From: Myxococcales bacterium UBA5297
GTDB lineage: Bacteria > Myxococcota > Myxococcia > Myxococcales > UBA5297
DNA: 8,693 nt
Direction of reading: 5' to 3'
NCBI GenBank assembly: GCA_002408385.1
Contig: DHSB01000118.1
Location: 1 to 8,693 of the forward strand
The translations under genes were made by a program, and so were the position numbers. Positions 1-6,492 of this stretch are shown piece after piece (within the stretch, counting starts at the first letter, position 1; each line of letters begins with the position of its first letter). The notes under the pieces are model-generated. The model was not told where the DNA came from and ran no database searches. It saw nothing but the letters and a program-made list of their open reading frames with translations.

Positions 1-187
1 CGAACGACTGTCAAACTCGGGTCACGGTAGGTCAGAAGGTTTGGGCTCGGCCCGCTCACCGTTGGCTCGCCCCCTTCCCTCCCGAACGGCCCGCAGAGAC
101 AGCGTGCTCGCCGCTGACTTGGTTGCGCGGGTCTGGGAGGGGCGATCGGATGTGTTGGTCTTCTGGCTCGGAACCCCTCGCTGTGGC
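1..187. other. Region downstream of dnaA, no gene recognised
   Basis: This stretch lies 3' of the leftward dnaA. I see no convincing coding region on either strand. The rightward open frame that begins here is only the antisense shadow of dnaA. No start of dnaN, the commonest downstream partner of dnaA, is recognisable, although a dnaN lying further left cannot be excluded. I found no stem followed by a T-run on the minus strand that would make a good terminator for dnaA, and no good DnaA box. The best partial match is TGTGGCTCA at 182-190, which overlaps the dnaA stop and differs from the consensus at two positions. Confidence 0.5.
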
Positions 188-1579
188 TCAGCGTGCCAGC
201 CGGTTGACCAGCTCGTCGAGCTCCTTCTTGAGCTGAAGGTCCGAGCCCATCTCCTTCTCGATTTTTTCGCAGGAAGAGATGGCGGTGGAGTGGTCGCGCT
301 TGAACTTGGCGCCGATCTCCGGGAAGGAGTTCTCGGTCAGCCTTCGCGACAGATAGATCGCAACTTGGCGGGCGCGCACGAGCTGCTTCTGCCGGCGCGG
401 TCCCCTCAGATCGTCGAGCGAGACGTTGTAGTACTTCGCGACCTCCTTCTGGACCTCGTCGATATCCAGAGGCCGGGAGGCGGGCAGCACGTTCTTGAGG
501 ATGTGGGCCGCCAGGTCCACGGTCAGCGGCTGGCCGGTGAGCGAGTGGTGCGCGAAGACGCGGTTGAGCGCCATCTGCAGCTCGCGGACGTTCTTCTGCA
601 CGACGCTGGCGATGTAGTGGGCGACCGGGTCGGGCAGCAAGAAGCCCAGCCCCTCGGCCTTCTTCTTGAGGATGGCGACCCGGGTCTCGTAGTCCGGCTC
701 CTGGATGTCGGCCGTCAGGCCCGAGGCGAAGCGGGTGCGCAGGCGGTCGGCGATGCCCGGGATCTCGGCGGGGATGGCGTCGGAGGTGATGGCGACCGGC
801 TTGCCCAGCGAGTAGAGCGCGTTGAAGGTGTGGAAGAACTCGTCCTGGGTGCTCTCCTTCGAGCCGAGAAACTGGATGTCGTCGATGAGCAGGCAGTCGC
901 ACTCGTCGCGATACTTGCGACGAAATTCGGGCATGCGGTTCTCGCGCACGAAGAGGATGTACTCGTTGAGAAACTGCTCGCTCGACAGGTAGATGATCCG
1001 CCGCGAGGGGTCGAGCTGTAGCAGTCGGTTGCCTATCGCGTGCAGCAGGTGCGTCTTGCCCAGCCCCGTTCCCCCGTAGATGAACAGCGGGTTGAAGGTC
1101 GAGCCCGGCTTTTCGGCGAGGGCGATGGCGCCCGCGCAGGCGAGCTGGTTGGAGGGCGCGGAGACGAAGGTGTCGAAGGTGTAGCGCTCGTCGAGTCGGT
1201 AGCCGGTGCTCTGGGCGGCGCCGTTCGCCGCGCCCGGCGCGGCCACCGGGGCGACCGGCGCCGCCGGGTGCGCGAAGCGGGGCGGGGGCTGATCGGGCAG
1301 CGGCGCCTCGGTCTTCAAGCTCTCGTCGATAACCCATCCGACGGCGAGCTCGACCGACAGCTCCTCGTACATCCCCGCCAGGATGTCTCGGAGAAAATGG
1401 TCGGTGATGAAGTCGCGGTAGAACTTGTCGCCGATCGCCAGCAGGAGCTGGCCCTCGGGGCCCAGCCCGTCGCAGCGGATCCGGCCGACCCAGCGCTGAA
1501 CGTACTCGGCCGACAGGCGCGGCCCGCCTAGCACCCGGCGGAAGGCTTGCTTGACCTGTTGATCGTCGAGCGTGGGCAT
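188..1579 (-). CDS. dnaA: Chromosomal replication initiator protein DnaA
   Basis: DnaA is the AAA+ ATPase that binds DnaA boxes, forms a filament and melts oriC to start chromosome replication. From the ATG at 1577-1579 it is 463 residues, a normal length. Domain I spans residues 1 to about 90. A proline/alanine-rich linker follows (about 92-125). The AAA+ domain has Walker A GGTGLGKTH at 169-177, Walker B LLIDDIQ at 230-236, an arginine-finger box DRLRTRF at 278-284 and sensor-2 VRELQMALNR near 331-340. Domain IV is the DNA-binding domain, with basic loop RGPRRQK (392-398) and signature FKRDHSTAISSCEKI (426-440). I chose the ATG because it places domain I as in other DnaA proteins. GTG starts at 1603 and 1612 would add 8 or 11 residues, and none of the three has a clear ribosome binding site. 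It is divergent from rpmH, a common origin-region arrangement. Identification is secure; the exact start is not. Confidence 0.97.
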   Translation of the reverse strand: MPTLDDQQVKQAFRRVLGGPRLSAEYVQRWVGRIRCDGLGPEGQLLLAIGDKFYRDFITDHFLRDILAGMYEELSVELAVGWVIDESLKTEAPLPDQPPPRFAHPAAPVAPVAAPGAANGAAQSTGYRLDERYTFDTFVSAPSNQLACAGAIALAEKPGSTFNPLFIYGGTGLGKTHLLHAIGNRLLQLDPSRRIIYLSSEQFLNEYILFVRENRMPEFRRKYRDECDCLLIDDIQFLGSKESTQDEFFHTFNALYSLGKPVAITSDAIPAEIPGIADRLRTRFASGLTADIQEPDYETRVAILKKKAEGLGFLLPDPVAHYIASVVQKNVRELQMALNRVFAHHSLTGQPLTVDLAAHILKNVLPASRPLDIDEVQKEVAKYYNVSLDDLRGPRRQKQLVRARQVAIYLSRRLTENSFPEIGAKFKRDHSTAISSCEKIEKEMGSDLQLKKELDELVNRLAR

Positions 1580-1634
1580 GAGCGAGCGCGCATTCGAGAA
1601 CACGAAGACCACCCCGGGGATTGGCGAGAGGTCG

Positions 1635-1644
1635 GCTAGCTAGC
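1635..1644. repeat. Perfect 10-bp palindrome GCTAGCTAGC
   Basis: The 10 bases read the same on both strands. They lie about 55 bp upstream of the chosen dnaA start, within the likely promoter/leader zone of dnaA. It could be an operator for a dimeric regulator or be due to chance; nothing in the sequence decides between these. Confidence 0.4.
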
Positions 1645-1654
1645 AAGAAAGCTC

Positions 1655-1672
1655 TTGTCGCTTCAACGACAA
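1655..1672. repeat. Inverted repeat TTGTCG-N6-CGACAA
   Basis: A perfect 6-bp inverted repeat flanks the 6-base loop CTTCAA. It lies about 75-95 bp upstream of the dnaA ATG on the dnaA side of the intergenic region. There is no T-run, so it is not an intrinsic terminator. The position would suit an operator or part of the dnaA promoter, since the minus strand reads TTGTCG then TTGAAG here, both weakly -35-like. The functional role is inference. Confidence 0.35.
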
Positions 1673-1697
1673 ACTCCCAGCCGCCCGAAGGGCTTGA

Positions 1698-1729
1698 TGT
1701 TTCACGGTCCGGGGCCCGAGTGTTTCATG
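1698..1729 (+). promoter_or_regulatory. Two direct half-parS-like motifs (TGTTTCACG, TGTTTCATG)
   Basis: TGTTTCACG at 1698-1706 equals the left nine bases of the conserved ParB site parS (TGTTTCACGTGAAACA). TGTTTCATG at 1721-1729 matches eight of those nine. The second halves of the palindrome are absent in both copies. The motifs are in the same orientation with starts 23 bp apart. Established knowledge: parS sites cluster near the origin in many bacteria, often close to dnaA. Whether ParB would bind such half-sites is unknown; this may be a degenerate parS or a coincidence. Confidence 0.3.
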
Positions 1730-1779
1730 CTCGACTCTGGCGGCCGCAAAAGCGGACGAGCCGAAGGGGGCCAAGTTAC

Positions 1780-1808
1780 TTGACAAATCACCGATGCGCT
1801 GTTCTATT
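1780..1808 (+). promoter_or_regulatory. Sigma70-type promoter for rpmH operon
   Basis: A perfect -35 hexamer TTGACA (1780-1785) is followed, after a 17-bp spacer, by TCTATT (1803-1808), which matches four of six positions of TATAAT including the first T, the A at position 4 and the final T. Transcription would begin near 1815 and leave a leader of roughly 100 bases before the rpmH start. It is the best promoter-like sequence I found in the window and sits in the expected place for driving rpmH-rnpA and probably the downstream genes. Confidence 0.7.
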
Positions 1809-1857
1809 GCGTCGCTTTTCCGACCTAAACTGTGGGTTGGAAACGCACACCCCCTGC

Positions 1858-1872
1858 CACTTGAGGCAAGTG
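1858..1872 (+). repeat. Small hairpin in rpmH leader
   Basis: CACTTG (1858-1863) and CAAGTG (1867-1872) form a perfect 6-bp stem with a 3-base AGG loop in the predicted 5' untranslated region of rpmH, about 40 bases before the start codon. No T-run follows, so it is not a terminator. It could influence translation or stability of the message, but the effect is inference. Confidence 0.4.
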
Positions 1873-1913
1873 AGCGGGAGTGGGATCACCTGCCGCCGCG
1901 AAGGAGCCAAGCC

Positions 1914-2072
1914 GTGGCCAAGCGCAAGCCGACCTATCAGCCAAGCAAAATCAAGAGGAACCGCAACCACGGTTTCCGCAAGCGCAACTCGACCGCCGCC
2001 GGCCGCGCCATCCTCAGGCGGCGCCGGGCCAAGGGCCGCAAGCGCCTGGTCGTTTCCGCGCCCAAGAAGTAG
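1914..2072 (+). CDS. rpmH: 50S ribosomal protein L34
   Basis: L34 is a very small basic protein of the large ribosomal subunit that binds 23S rRNA. The 52-residue product shows the family pattern: TYQPSKIKR near the N-terminus, the NHGFRKRN block, and [11 protein letters not shown] near the C-terminus. The start is GTG at 1914, with AAGGAG at 1901-1906 seven bases upstream. A longer in-frame ATG at 1794 is rejected because it overlaps the promoter and adds unrelated residues. The N-terminus ([12 protein letters not shown]) is a few residues longer than the common MKRTYQPSK form, and the C-terminus has a short SAPKK extension. It is the first gene of the rightward cluster, and its TAG stop lies 15 bases before rnpA. 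Confidence 0.97.
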   Translation: MAKRKPTYQPSKIKRNRNHGFRKRNSTAAGRAILRRRRAKGRKRLVVSAPKK

Positions 2073-2087
2073 TCCGCCCGCCTGAGC

Positions 2088-2522
2088 GTGAACGCCACGC
2101 GAGGGGGGCCGACGGCCAGGGGCGAGGCGAGCGGGCAGACCCTACCGGCCTCGCACCGGCTGCGGCATCGCAGCCAGTTCCAAAAGGTCCAGGAGCGCGG
2201 GCAGCGTTATGCTGTCGGCGCCCTGGTTCTGCTGGTGTTGCCCAACAACCTGGGCCACCGGCGGCTCGGGGTCACGGTCAGCAGCAAGGTGGGCAACTCG
2301 GTCGTCCGCTCGAAGATCAAGCGCTGGTTTCGCGAGATCTTCCGCAAGCGGCGCGCGCTGCTGCCCCCGTCGGTCGACGCGGTGCTTATCGCTCGCTCCG
2401 GCGCGGCCGCTTCGAGCCTGCAAGGGCTTGGCCGCGACTTCGAGGCTGCCGCCGAACAGGCCAAACGCAGGGCTCAAGGAAGAAGCGGGCCTGGGCCGGC
2501 GGTTGAGAAGGGCGTCCGATGA
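2088..2522 (+). CDS. rnpA: Ribonuclease P protein component
   Basis: RnpA is the protein cofactor of RNase P, the ribozyme that matures the 5' ends of tRNAs. The 144-residue protein has the family landmarks: [13 protein letters not shown] (residues 22-34), the [19 protein letters not shown] core (61-79) with the RNR-type basic motif present as RSKIKR (74-79), and a C-terminal [11 protein letters not shown] strand region. Start choice is forced: the rpmH TAG lies in the same frame six codons upstream, and GTG at 2088 is the only usual start codon before the conserved region. No strong ribosome binding site is visible, which suggests coupling to rpmH translation. The stop codon overlaps the yidD start in ATGA. 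The C-terminal tail is extended and rich in Arg, Gly and Pro. Confidence 0.95.
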   Translation: MNATRGGPTARGEASGQTLPASHRLRHRSQFQKVQERGQRYAVGALVLLVLPNNLGHRRLGVTVSSKVGNSVVRSKIKRWFREIFRKRRALLPPSVDAVLIARSGAAASSLQGLGRDFEAAAEQAKRRAQGRSGPGPAVEKGVR

Positions 2523-2728
2523 AGCACCTACTCATCGCGCTCGTGCGCCTCTACCAGCGACTGATAAGTCCCCTGCTGCCGCCGGCTTGCCGCTTCTACC
2601 CGAGCTGCTCGGCTTATGCGGTCGAGGCGCTGCGCCGACACGGCGCGCTTCGCGGGAGCTGGTTGACCGTGCGGCGCCTGTCGCGCTGCCACCCGTTCTG
2701 TGAGGGCGGCGTCGACCGCGTTCCCTAA
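2519..2728 (+). CDS. yidD: Membrane protein insertion efficiency factor YidD
   Basis: YidD is a small protein of the haemolytic/DUF37 family that associates with the inner membrane and assists YidC-dependent membrane-protein insertion. The 69-residue product is typical in length and carries the family cysteine pattern: [15 protein letters not shown] (residues 24-38) and a second CHPF segment near residue 57. The N-terminal stretch, [19 protein letters not shown], is an amphipathic or hydrophobic helix suited to membrane association. The ATG overlaps the rnpA stop by four bases (ATGA), indicating translational coupling. A 63-base gap then separates it from yidC, its functional partner. Confidence 0.95.
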   Translation: MKHLLIALVRLYQRLISPLLPPACRFYPSCSAYAVEALRRHGALRGSWLTVRRLSRCHPFCEGGVDRVP

Positions 2729-2791
2729 ACGGCTTTTTTGCCGCGACCACCCTCAGCAGTCCTTTAGTCCCCCAGGAGGATCCTTCCGACC

Positions 2792-4564
2792 ATGGACCAG
2801 CAGAAGCGGCTCTTGTTGACGATCGTGCTGTCCACGGCCGTGATGTTCCTCTGGATGCAGTTCTTCTCCCCGCCGCCGAAGAGGCCAGCGGCCGCCGAAG
2901 CAGGCCTCGCGCAGGTGGTCGACGCCGCGGTGAAGGCGACCGACGCCGCGGTCGCCTCGGAGAAGAGCGCGCAGCCGCCTGCCGAAGCCCCCGCGGCGCC
3001 GGTGAAGCGGCCCGAGCAGCGCATCCAGTGGTCCACCCCGGCCCAGGAGCTCGAGTTCACCAACCTGGGCGGCGGCCTGAGCAAGGCCATCGTCAGGGGC
3101 GCCGACTCGATGCCCGGCTACAAGTTCGAGCAGCGCCCCAAAGGCAAGGACAAGAAGGAAGAGCCGGTCGATCTCGCCCGAGTGCGCGACGGCCAGCCGG
3201 TCCCCGGCGCCAGCGAGATCAGCGGCGAGCTGTCGCTCGGGCTCGACGCCACCTACGACGCGGTCAAGACCGACAAGGGCGTCGTCTTCACCGGCGGCAA
3301 CGGGCAGCTCGGCGTCGAGAAGAGCTTCGAGGTCAACCCCAAGGGCTATGACCTGCGGGCCCGCTACAGTGTGACCAACCGCAGCGGCGAGCCCAAGAAG
3401 CTCAAGCTCGCGGTCGTCTACCCGGCCTGGCTCGACCCGAAGCACGTCGAGAAGGGCAGCTTCTTCGCTCCTCCGCCCGAGCAGTCCGAGGTCGTCGCGC
3501 GGGTCGGCAAGTCGGTCGAGCGGCTGGGCCTTGGCGACAAGAAGAAGTCGGAGAGCTTCGACGAGGAGCCGGTCTCCTTCGTCGGCTTCGACCAGCGCTA
3601 CTTCCTCGGAGCGCTCTTCCCGAGCTCGGGCGAGGGCACCAGCGCGGCGTTGGCGACCAACCCCGATGGCGAGTTCCTCGCGCGGCTCGAGCTCGACCTG
3701 GGCACCGTGGCCCCAGGCCAGACGGTCAGCCGCGATCTCGGCTTCTACCTCGGCCCGAAGTCGCTCGGTGTCCTGGAGAAGGTCTCCACGGCGGCGGCGA
3801 CAGGAGCCGGCCTGGTGTCGCTCGACAAGGAGCTGAGCGCTGGGGCGTCGGTCTCAGCGCTCGACCCGCGGCTCGACGAGGCCATCAACTTCGGCTGGTG
3901 GGCGGCCATCTGCCGGCCGCTGCTCTGGGTGATGAAGAGCTTCCAGGGCCTGGTGAGCAACTGGGGCCTGGCCATCATCCTGCTGACGGTGGTCGTCAAG
4001 CTGCTGCTCTACCCGCTGAGCCACAAGCAGATGGAGAGCATGGAGGCGATGCGGCGCTTGCAGCCGCAGATGAACGAGCTGGCCAAGAAGTACGAGAACG
4101 ACAAGGAGAAGCTCAACCTCGAGCGGATGCGCCTGTTCCAGGAGAACAAGGTCAACCCGTTCGGCGGATGCCTTCCGCTCCTCGTGCAGATGCCGGTCTG
4201 GTTTGCGCTCTACACGACCCTGCAGAACTCGTTCGAGCTCTATCGCGAGCCGCTGCTCTCGCCGTGGATCTTGGACCTGACCCGGCCCGACCCGTTCTTC
4301 ATCCTTCCGCTGGCGATGGGGGTGACGATGTTCATCACCCAGAAGATGCAGCCGCAGATGGGCGACCCGACGCAGGCGAAGGTCATGCTTTACTTCATGC
4401 CCATCTTCTTCACCTTCATCATGCTCAACCTGCCGGCGGGCCTGACGCTCTACATCTTCACGAACAACCTGCTCTCCATCGCCCAGCAGAAGTGGTTGCA
4501 GAGGAAGTTCAAGGTCAAGCATGGTCCGGCGCCCAGCGGGTTGGCCGGAGCGGCGGGGAAGTGA
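2792..4564 (+). CDS. yidC: Membrane protein insertase YidC (60 kDa inner-membrane type)
   Basis: YidC inserts and folds inner-membrane proteins, alone or with SecYEG. The 590-residue product has the Gram-negative form: an N-terminal transmembrane helix (about residues 7-25), an Ala/Pro-rich linker (about 27-75), a large periplasmic beta domain (about 78-340) and a C-terminal five-helix insertase core (about 365-570). The core includes YPLSHKQMESMEAMRRLQP, then NPFGGCLPLLVQMPVWFALY (455-474) and NLPAGLTLYIFTNN (546-559). The groove position equivalent to E. coli Arg366 appears to be Lys (VVKLLLYPLS, Lys403), a conservative change. ATG at 2792 is preceded by a strong AGGAGGA (2774-2780). It follows yidD and is separated by four bases from the next small gene. 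The short basic cytoplasmic tail lacks an obvious extra domain. Confidence 0.98.
   Translation: MDQQKRLLLTIVLSTAVMFLWMQFFSPPPKRPAAAEAGLAQVVDAAVKATDAAVASEKSAQPPAEAPAAPVKRPEQRIQWSTPAQELEFTNLGGGLSKAIVRGADSMPGYKFEQRPKGKDKKEEPVDLARVRDGQPVPGASEISGELSLGLDATYDAVKTDKGVVFTGGNGQLGVEKSFEVNPKGYDLRARYSVTNRSGEPKKLKLAVVYPAWLDPKHVEKGSFFAPPPEQSEVVARVGKSVERLGLGDKKKSESFDEEPVSFVGFDQRYFLGALFPSSGEGTSAALATNPDGEFLARLELDLGTVAPGQTVSRDLGFYLGPKSLGVLEKVSTAAATGAGLVSLDKELSAGASVSALDPRLDEAINFGWWAAICRPLLWVMKSFQGLVSNWGLAIILLTVVVKLLLYPLSHKQMESMEAMRRLQPQMNELAKKYENDKEKLNLERMRLFQENKVNPFGGCLPLLVQMPVWFALYTTLQNSFELYREPLLSPWILDLTRPDPFFILPLAMGVTMFITQKMQPQMGDPTQAKVMLYFMPIFFTFIMLNLPAGLTLYIFTNNLLSIAQQKWLQRKFKVKHGPAPSGLAGAAGK
2920..2952 (+). 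repeat. 12-bp direct repeat in the yidC linker region
   Basis: The sequence CGACGCCGCGGT occurs at 2920-2931 and again at 2941-2952, a 21-bp period, so the reading frame repeats every seven residues (VDAAV then TDAAV). It lies in the low-complexity Ala-rich linker between the first membrane helix and the periplasmic domain. It is probably a harmless product of local duplication or of skewed composition. Confidence 0.5.
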
Positions 4565-4568
4565 ATCG

Positions 4569-4790
4569 ATGCCCGAACCGAAGAGGAAGAAGGATCCGCT
4601 GTTCGCCGCGGCCGTCTTGAAGCTCTCCTTCAAGCTGGCCAACGACGATGAGGCCCCGGCCTTCCAGTTCGTCTATCAGGGCGTGCTGCGAGACTTCGAG
4701 CTCGACGACGGCCAGGTCGACCTCTACATCGAGCAGAACAAGGAGCGCGTCCTCAAGGCCGTCCGCGGCAAGGAGCGCGGGGCGCCCTAG
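4569..4790 (+). CDS. Unrecognised 73-residue protein between yidC and mnmE
   Basis: I do not recognise this family. The product has 73 residues, starting at ATG 4569 only four bases after the yidC stop, with GGGGAAG at 4555-4561 as a likely ribosome binding site. A longer in-frame start at 4521 would overlap the end of yidC and is less likely. The N-terminus is basic (PEPKRKKD), followed by a hydrophobic segment LFAAAVLKLSFKLA (residues 11-24), a mixed-charge middle with FQFVYQGVLRDFEL (32-45) and a charged helix-like C-terminus. There is no signal peptide or clear membrane helix. The slot is normally taken by jag/khpB, an RNA-binding KH-R3H protein, but no R3H or KH signature is visible here. 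Position in the operon suggests a housekeeping role; function is unknown. Coding is supported by spacing and by a plausible protein composition. Confidence 0.75.
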   Translation: MPEPKRKKDPLFAAAVLKLSFKLANDDEAPAFQFVYQGVLRDFELDDGQVDLYIEQNKERVLKAVRGKERGAP

Positions 4791-4799
4791 GCGCCCTGC
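4777..4799 (+). repeat. Strong hairpin overlapping the small gene's stop, just before mnmE
   Basis: GGGCGCC (4780-4786) and GGCGCCC (4790-4796) form a perfect 7-bp stem with a 3-base loop CTA. The stem extends through a G-T wobble (4779/4797) and two more pairs to 4777/4799. It contains the TAG stop of the 73-aa gene (4788-4790) and ends 15 bases before the mnmE GTG. No T-run follows, so it is unlikely to be a standard terminator. It could modulate mnmE expression relative to yidC or mark an RNA-processing site. That role is inference. Confidence 0.5.
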
Positions 4800-4814
4800 C
4801 TGGAATCACGAGGC

Positions 4815-6134
4815 GTGGCTCCCGGAGCGAGACAGGAGACCATCGCCGCGCTGGCGACAGGGGCGGCTCCCGCGGGGGTCGCCATCGTGCGCATCTCGGG
4901 GCCGACCGCGCTTGCCTGCGCGCGCCGGCTCTGCCGTCTTCCGCAGCCGCTCGCGCCGCGCCAGGCGGTGCTCGCCGCCGTGCATCACCCGACAAGCGGC
5001 CTGAGGCTTGACGAGGCGATAGTCCTCTACTTCGCCGCGCCCGCTTCGTTCACCGGCGAGGAGGTGGTCGAGCTCCAGGCTCACGGCGGCTTGCTCCAGG
5101 TCGAGGCGTTGCTCGAGGCGGTCCAGGCCGCCGGGGCGCGGGCGGCCGAGCCGGGCGAGTTCTCGAGGCGGGCGGTGCTCAACGGGCGGTTGACGCTCGA
5201 GCGGGCCGAGGCGCTCGCCGACCTCGTAGTGGCCGAGACCGAAGCGAGCCTTGCGGCCGCGCGCGCGCAGCTCTTTGGCGCGGTCGGACGAGCGGTCGAG
5301 ACGCTCGCACGCGAGGCGCTCAGCCTCCGGGCCGAGGTCGAGGCCCACCTCGACTTCCCCGAGGACGTCGGTGACGGACCGCCCGAGCTCTCGCAGCGCG
5401 CGACGGCGCTCGCCGAGGCTTGCCGCAAGCTGCGGGCGACGCACCGCTATGGGCGGGCGGTTCGCGAAGGGGTGCGCATCGTCCTTGCCGGTGCGCCGAA
5501 CGCCGGCAAGAGCTCGCTCTTCAACGCGCTGCTCGGCGAGGAGCGGGCCATCGTGGACGAGCAGCCCGGGACCACCCGCGACGCCATCGAGGCGCGGATC
5601 GAGATCGAAGGCATCCCCTGCACTCTTGTCGACACCGCGGGGATTCGCGAAGGCGCAGGAAGGGTCGAGCGGATCGGTATCGAGCGGGCGCGAGCCGAGA
5701 TCGCACGTGGTGCGCTCTGTCTGTGGATCGTCGACGCGAGCTCTCCGGTCGAAGCGCCCGAGTTGCCAGGCAGCGTGTTGCAGGTGGTGAACAAGTGCGA
5801 CCTCGAGACCTCCGGAGCGGCGTGCGGACCGCGGGTCAGCGCTCGCAGTGGGGAGGGCCTCGCAGCGCTCCGGTCCGAGATTGCCGGGCGGATTCGCGGC
5901 GATTCCGGCGGAGCGAGCGCGGAGGTGGTGATTACCAACCGGCGCCACGCCGAGCTGCTCGAAGAGGCCGAGCTGCGCCTGGGAGACGCGGCCCGAAACG
6001 CGACGGAAGCGCCGCTCGAGCTGTGCGCGTACGACCTTCGCGATGCCCAGAGCGCGCTCGATCGCATCGTCGGCAAAGGCGTCGACGATGCCCTGCTCGA
6101 CGAAATCTTTTCGCGCTTCTGCATCGGCAAGTAG
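4815..6134 (+). CDS. mnmE: tRNA modification GTPase MnmE (TrmE)
   Basis: MnmE works with MnmG to add carboxymethylaminomethyl groups to C5 of the wobble uridine of certain tRNAs, using a tetrahydrofolate-derived carbon and GTP hydrolysis. The 439-residue protein is complete. It has an N-terminal folate-binding domain with [10 protein letters not shown] (21-30) and [14 protein letters not shown], a helical domain with [15 protein letters not shown], and an inserted Ras-like G domain with P-loop GAPNAGKSS (226-234), TTRD (253-256), DTAG (273-276) and NKCD (326-329). The C-terminal helical part ends in the hallmark FCIGK (435-439), whose cysteine is essential in the family. The start is forced: the upstream gene's TAG (4788-4790) is in frame and GTG 4815 is the only usual start between. 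The ribosome binding site is poor; GAGG lies too close. mnmG is not adjacent in this window. Confidence 0.98.
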   Translation: MAPGARQETIAALATGAAPAGVAIVRISGPTALACARRLCRLPQPLAPRQAVLAAVHHPTSGLRLDEAIVLYFAAPASFTGEEVVELQAHGGLLQVEALLEAVQAAGARAAEPGEFSRRAVLNGRLTLERAEALADLVVAETEASLAAARAQLFGAVGRAVETLAREALSLRAEVEAHLDFPEDVGDGPPELSQRATALAEACRKLRATHRYGRAVREGVRIVLAGAPNAGKSSLFNALLGEERAIVDEQPGTTRDAIEARIEIEGIPCTLVDTAGIREGAGRVERIGIERARAEIARGALCLWIVDASSPVEAPELPGSVLQVVNKCDLETSGAACGPRVSARSGEGLAALRSEIAGRIRGDSGGASAEVVITNRRHAELLEEAELRLGDAARNATEAPLELCAYDLRDAQSALDRIVGKGVDDALLDEIFSRFCIGK

Positions 6135-6154
6135 CTCAGTGGGCTCGCTGAGTT
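6133..6154 (+). terminator. Hairpin directly after mnmE, weak terminator candidate
   Basis: CTCAGTG (6135-6141) and CGCTGAG (6146-6152) pair around the tetraloop GGCT, including one G-T wobble. Two weaker pairs extend the stem to 6133/6154, into the mnmE stop codon. Only two T residues follow, so it does not fit a strong intrinsic terminator. It may still protect the 3' end of the message or contribute to termination of the rpmH-mnmE transcript. The minus-strand stop of the neighbouring transposon fragment falls inside this hairpin. Confidence 0.3.
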
Positions 6155-6477
6155 CGCCGGGTTGCTTGCAGAAGGGGCAACGGCGCCCGAGACGGTGGAG
6201 CGGAGCGACCGCGGACGCGCATCTGGTCGGCAGCGAGCGGTCGCGACGAGGGGACGGCCCGCGTCTCGGCCGCGTTTCGCCGGCATCTCGAGGGAGCGAG
6301 CCATCCAATCCAGCGCCACAGCGAGCGCGACGAGCACCCGTCCTCGGTCGCAACCTCGTCGTAGGCCGAGCCAGGAGCGGACAGATAGCTGCGAACGGCC
6401 GCTTGGATAACGTCGGGCTGGAACGAGCGATGAGGCAGAAGAAAGCCCGGTCGCAGGTGCAAGCGGCGCGAGGATTT
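6136..6477 (-). pseudogene. Truncated DUF6431-like transposon-associated zinc-ribbon/HTH gene
   Basis: The minus-strand frame ending at TGA 6136-6138 encodes a stretch that I match, from memory, to the DUF6431 family of transposon-linked proteins: LRPGFLLPHRSFQPDVIQAA, then SYLSAP, then a helix-turn-helix-like GCSSRSLWRWIGWLA. In intact members a cysteine zinc ribbon precedes the FLLP block. Here the cysteine pairs expected upstream are missing, and beyond about 6477 the frame only mirrors the opposite-strand transposase. There is no credible start codon or ribosome binding site at the truncated end, so I call it a 5'-truncated remnant. It abuts mnmE with one base between mnmE's stop and its own. 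The family assignment is moderately confident and functional inference is limited: such proteins are thought to bind DNA for the mobile element. Confidence 0.55.
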
Positions 6478-6492
6478 GGGCGTAGGCGATGA

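Larger units (their letters stand above)
1613..1913. promoter_or_regulatory. dnaA-rpmH divergent intergenic region
   Basis: This stretch separates the leftward dnaA from the rightward rpmH and is less GC-rich than the genes around it. It contains a TTGACA-type promoter reading toward rpmH (1780-1808), a 10-bp palindrome GCTAGCTAGC (1635-1644), a TTGTCG/CGACAA inverted repeat (1655-1672), two direct TGTTTCA half-parS-like motifs (1698-1729) and a short leader hairpin (1858-1872). In many bacteria this interval carries DnaA boxes or oriC. Here the best partial match I find is TGTGGGTTG at 1831-1839, which is poor, so I do not call an origin. Promoter elements for dnaA on the minus strand are not clear. 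Open reading frames crossing this interval are unsupported. Confidence 0.6.

Noticed and set aside
182..190. TGTGGCTCA as a DnaA box
   Set aside because: It differs from the consensus at two positions, is solitary and overlaps the dnaA stop codon.
41..1021. Long plus-strand open frame opposite dnaA
   Set aside because: It is antisense to the secure dnaA gene, has low-complexity Val/Leu/Gly/Asp composition and no recognisable motif; it is a GC-rich shadow frame.
1621..2506. Plus-strand open frames across the dnaA-rpmH gap and over rpmH/rnpA
   Set aside because: They overlap the promoter, rpmH and rnpA in other frames and show no protein-family features.
2730..2743. CGGC-TTTTTT-GCCG after yidD as a terminator
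   Set aside because: The stem is only four pairs and the T-run forms the loop rather than following the stem. It lies within a likely operon just before the strong yidC ribosome binding site.
2753..3445. Minus-strand open frame opposite yidC
   Set aside because: It is antisense to a well-supported gene; composition and lack of motifs fit a shadow frame.
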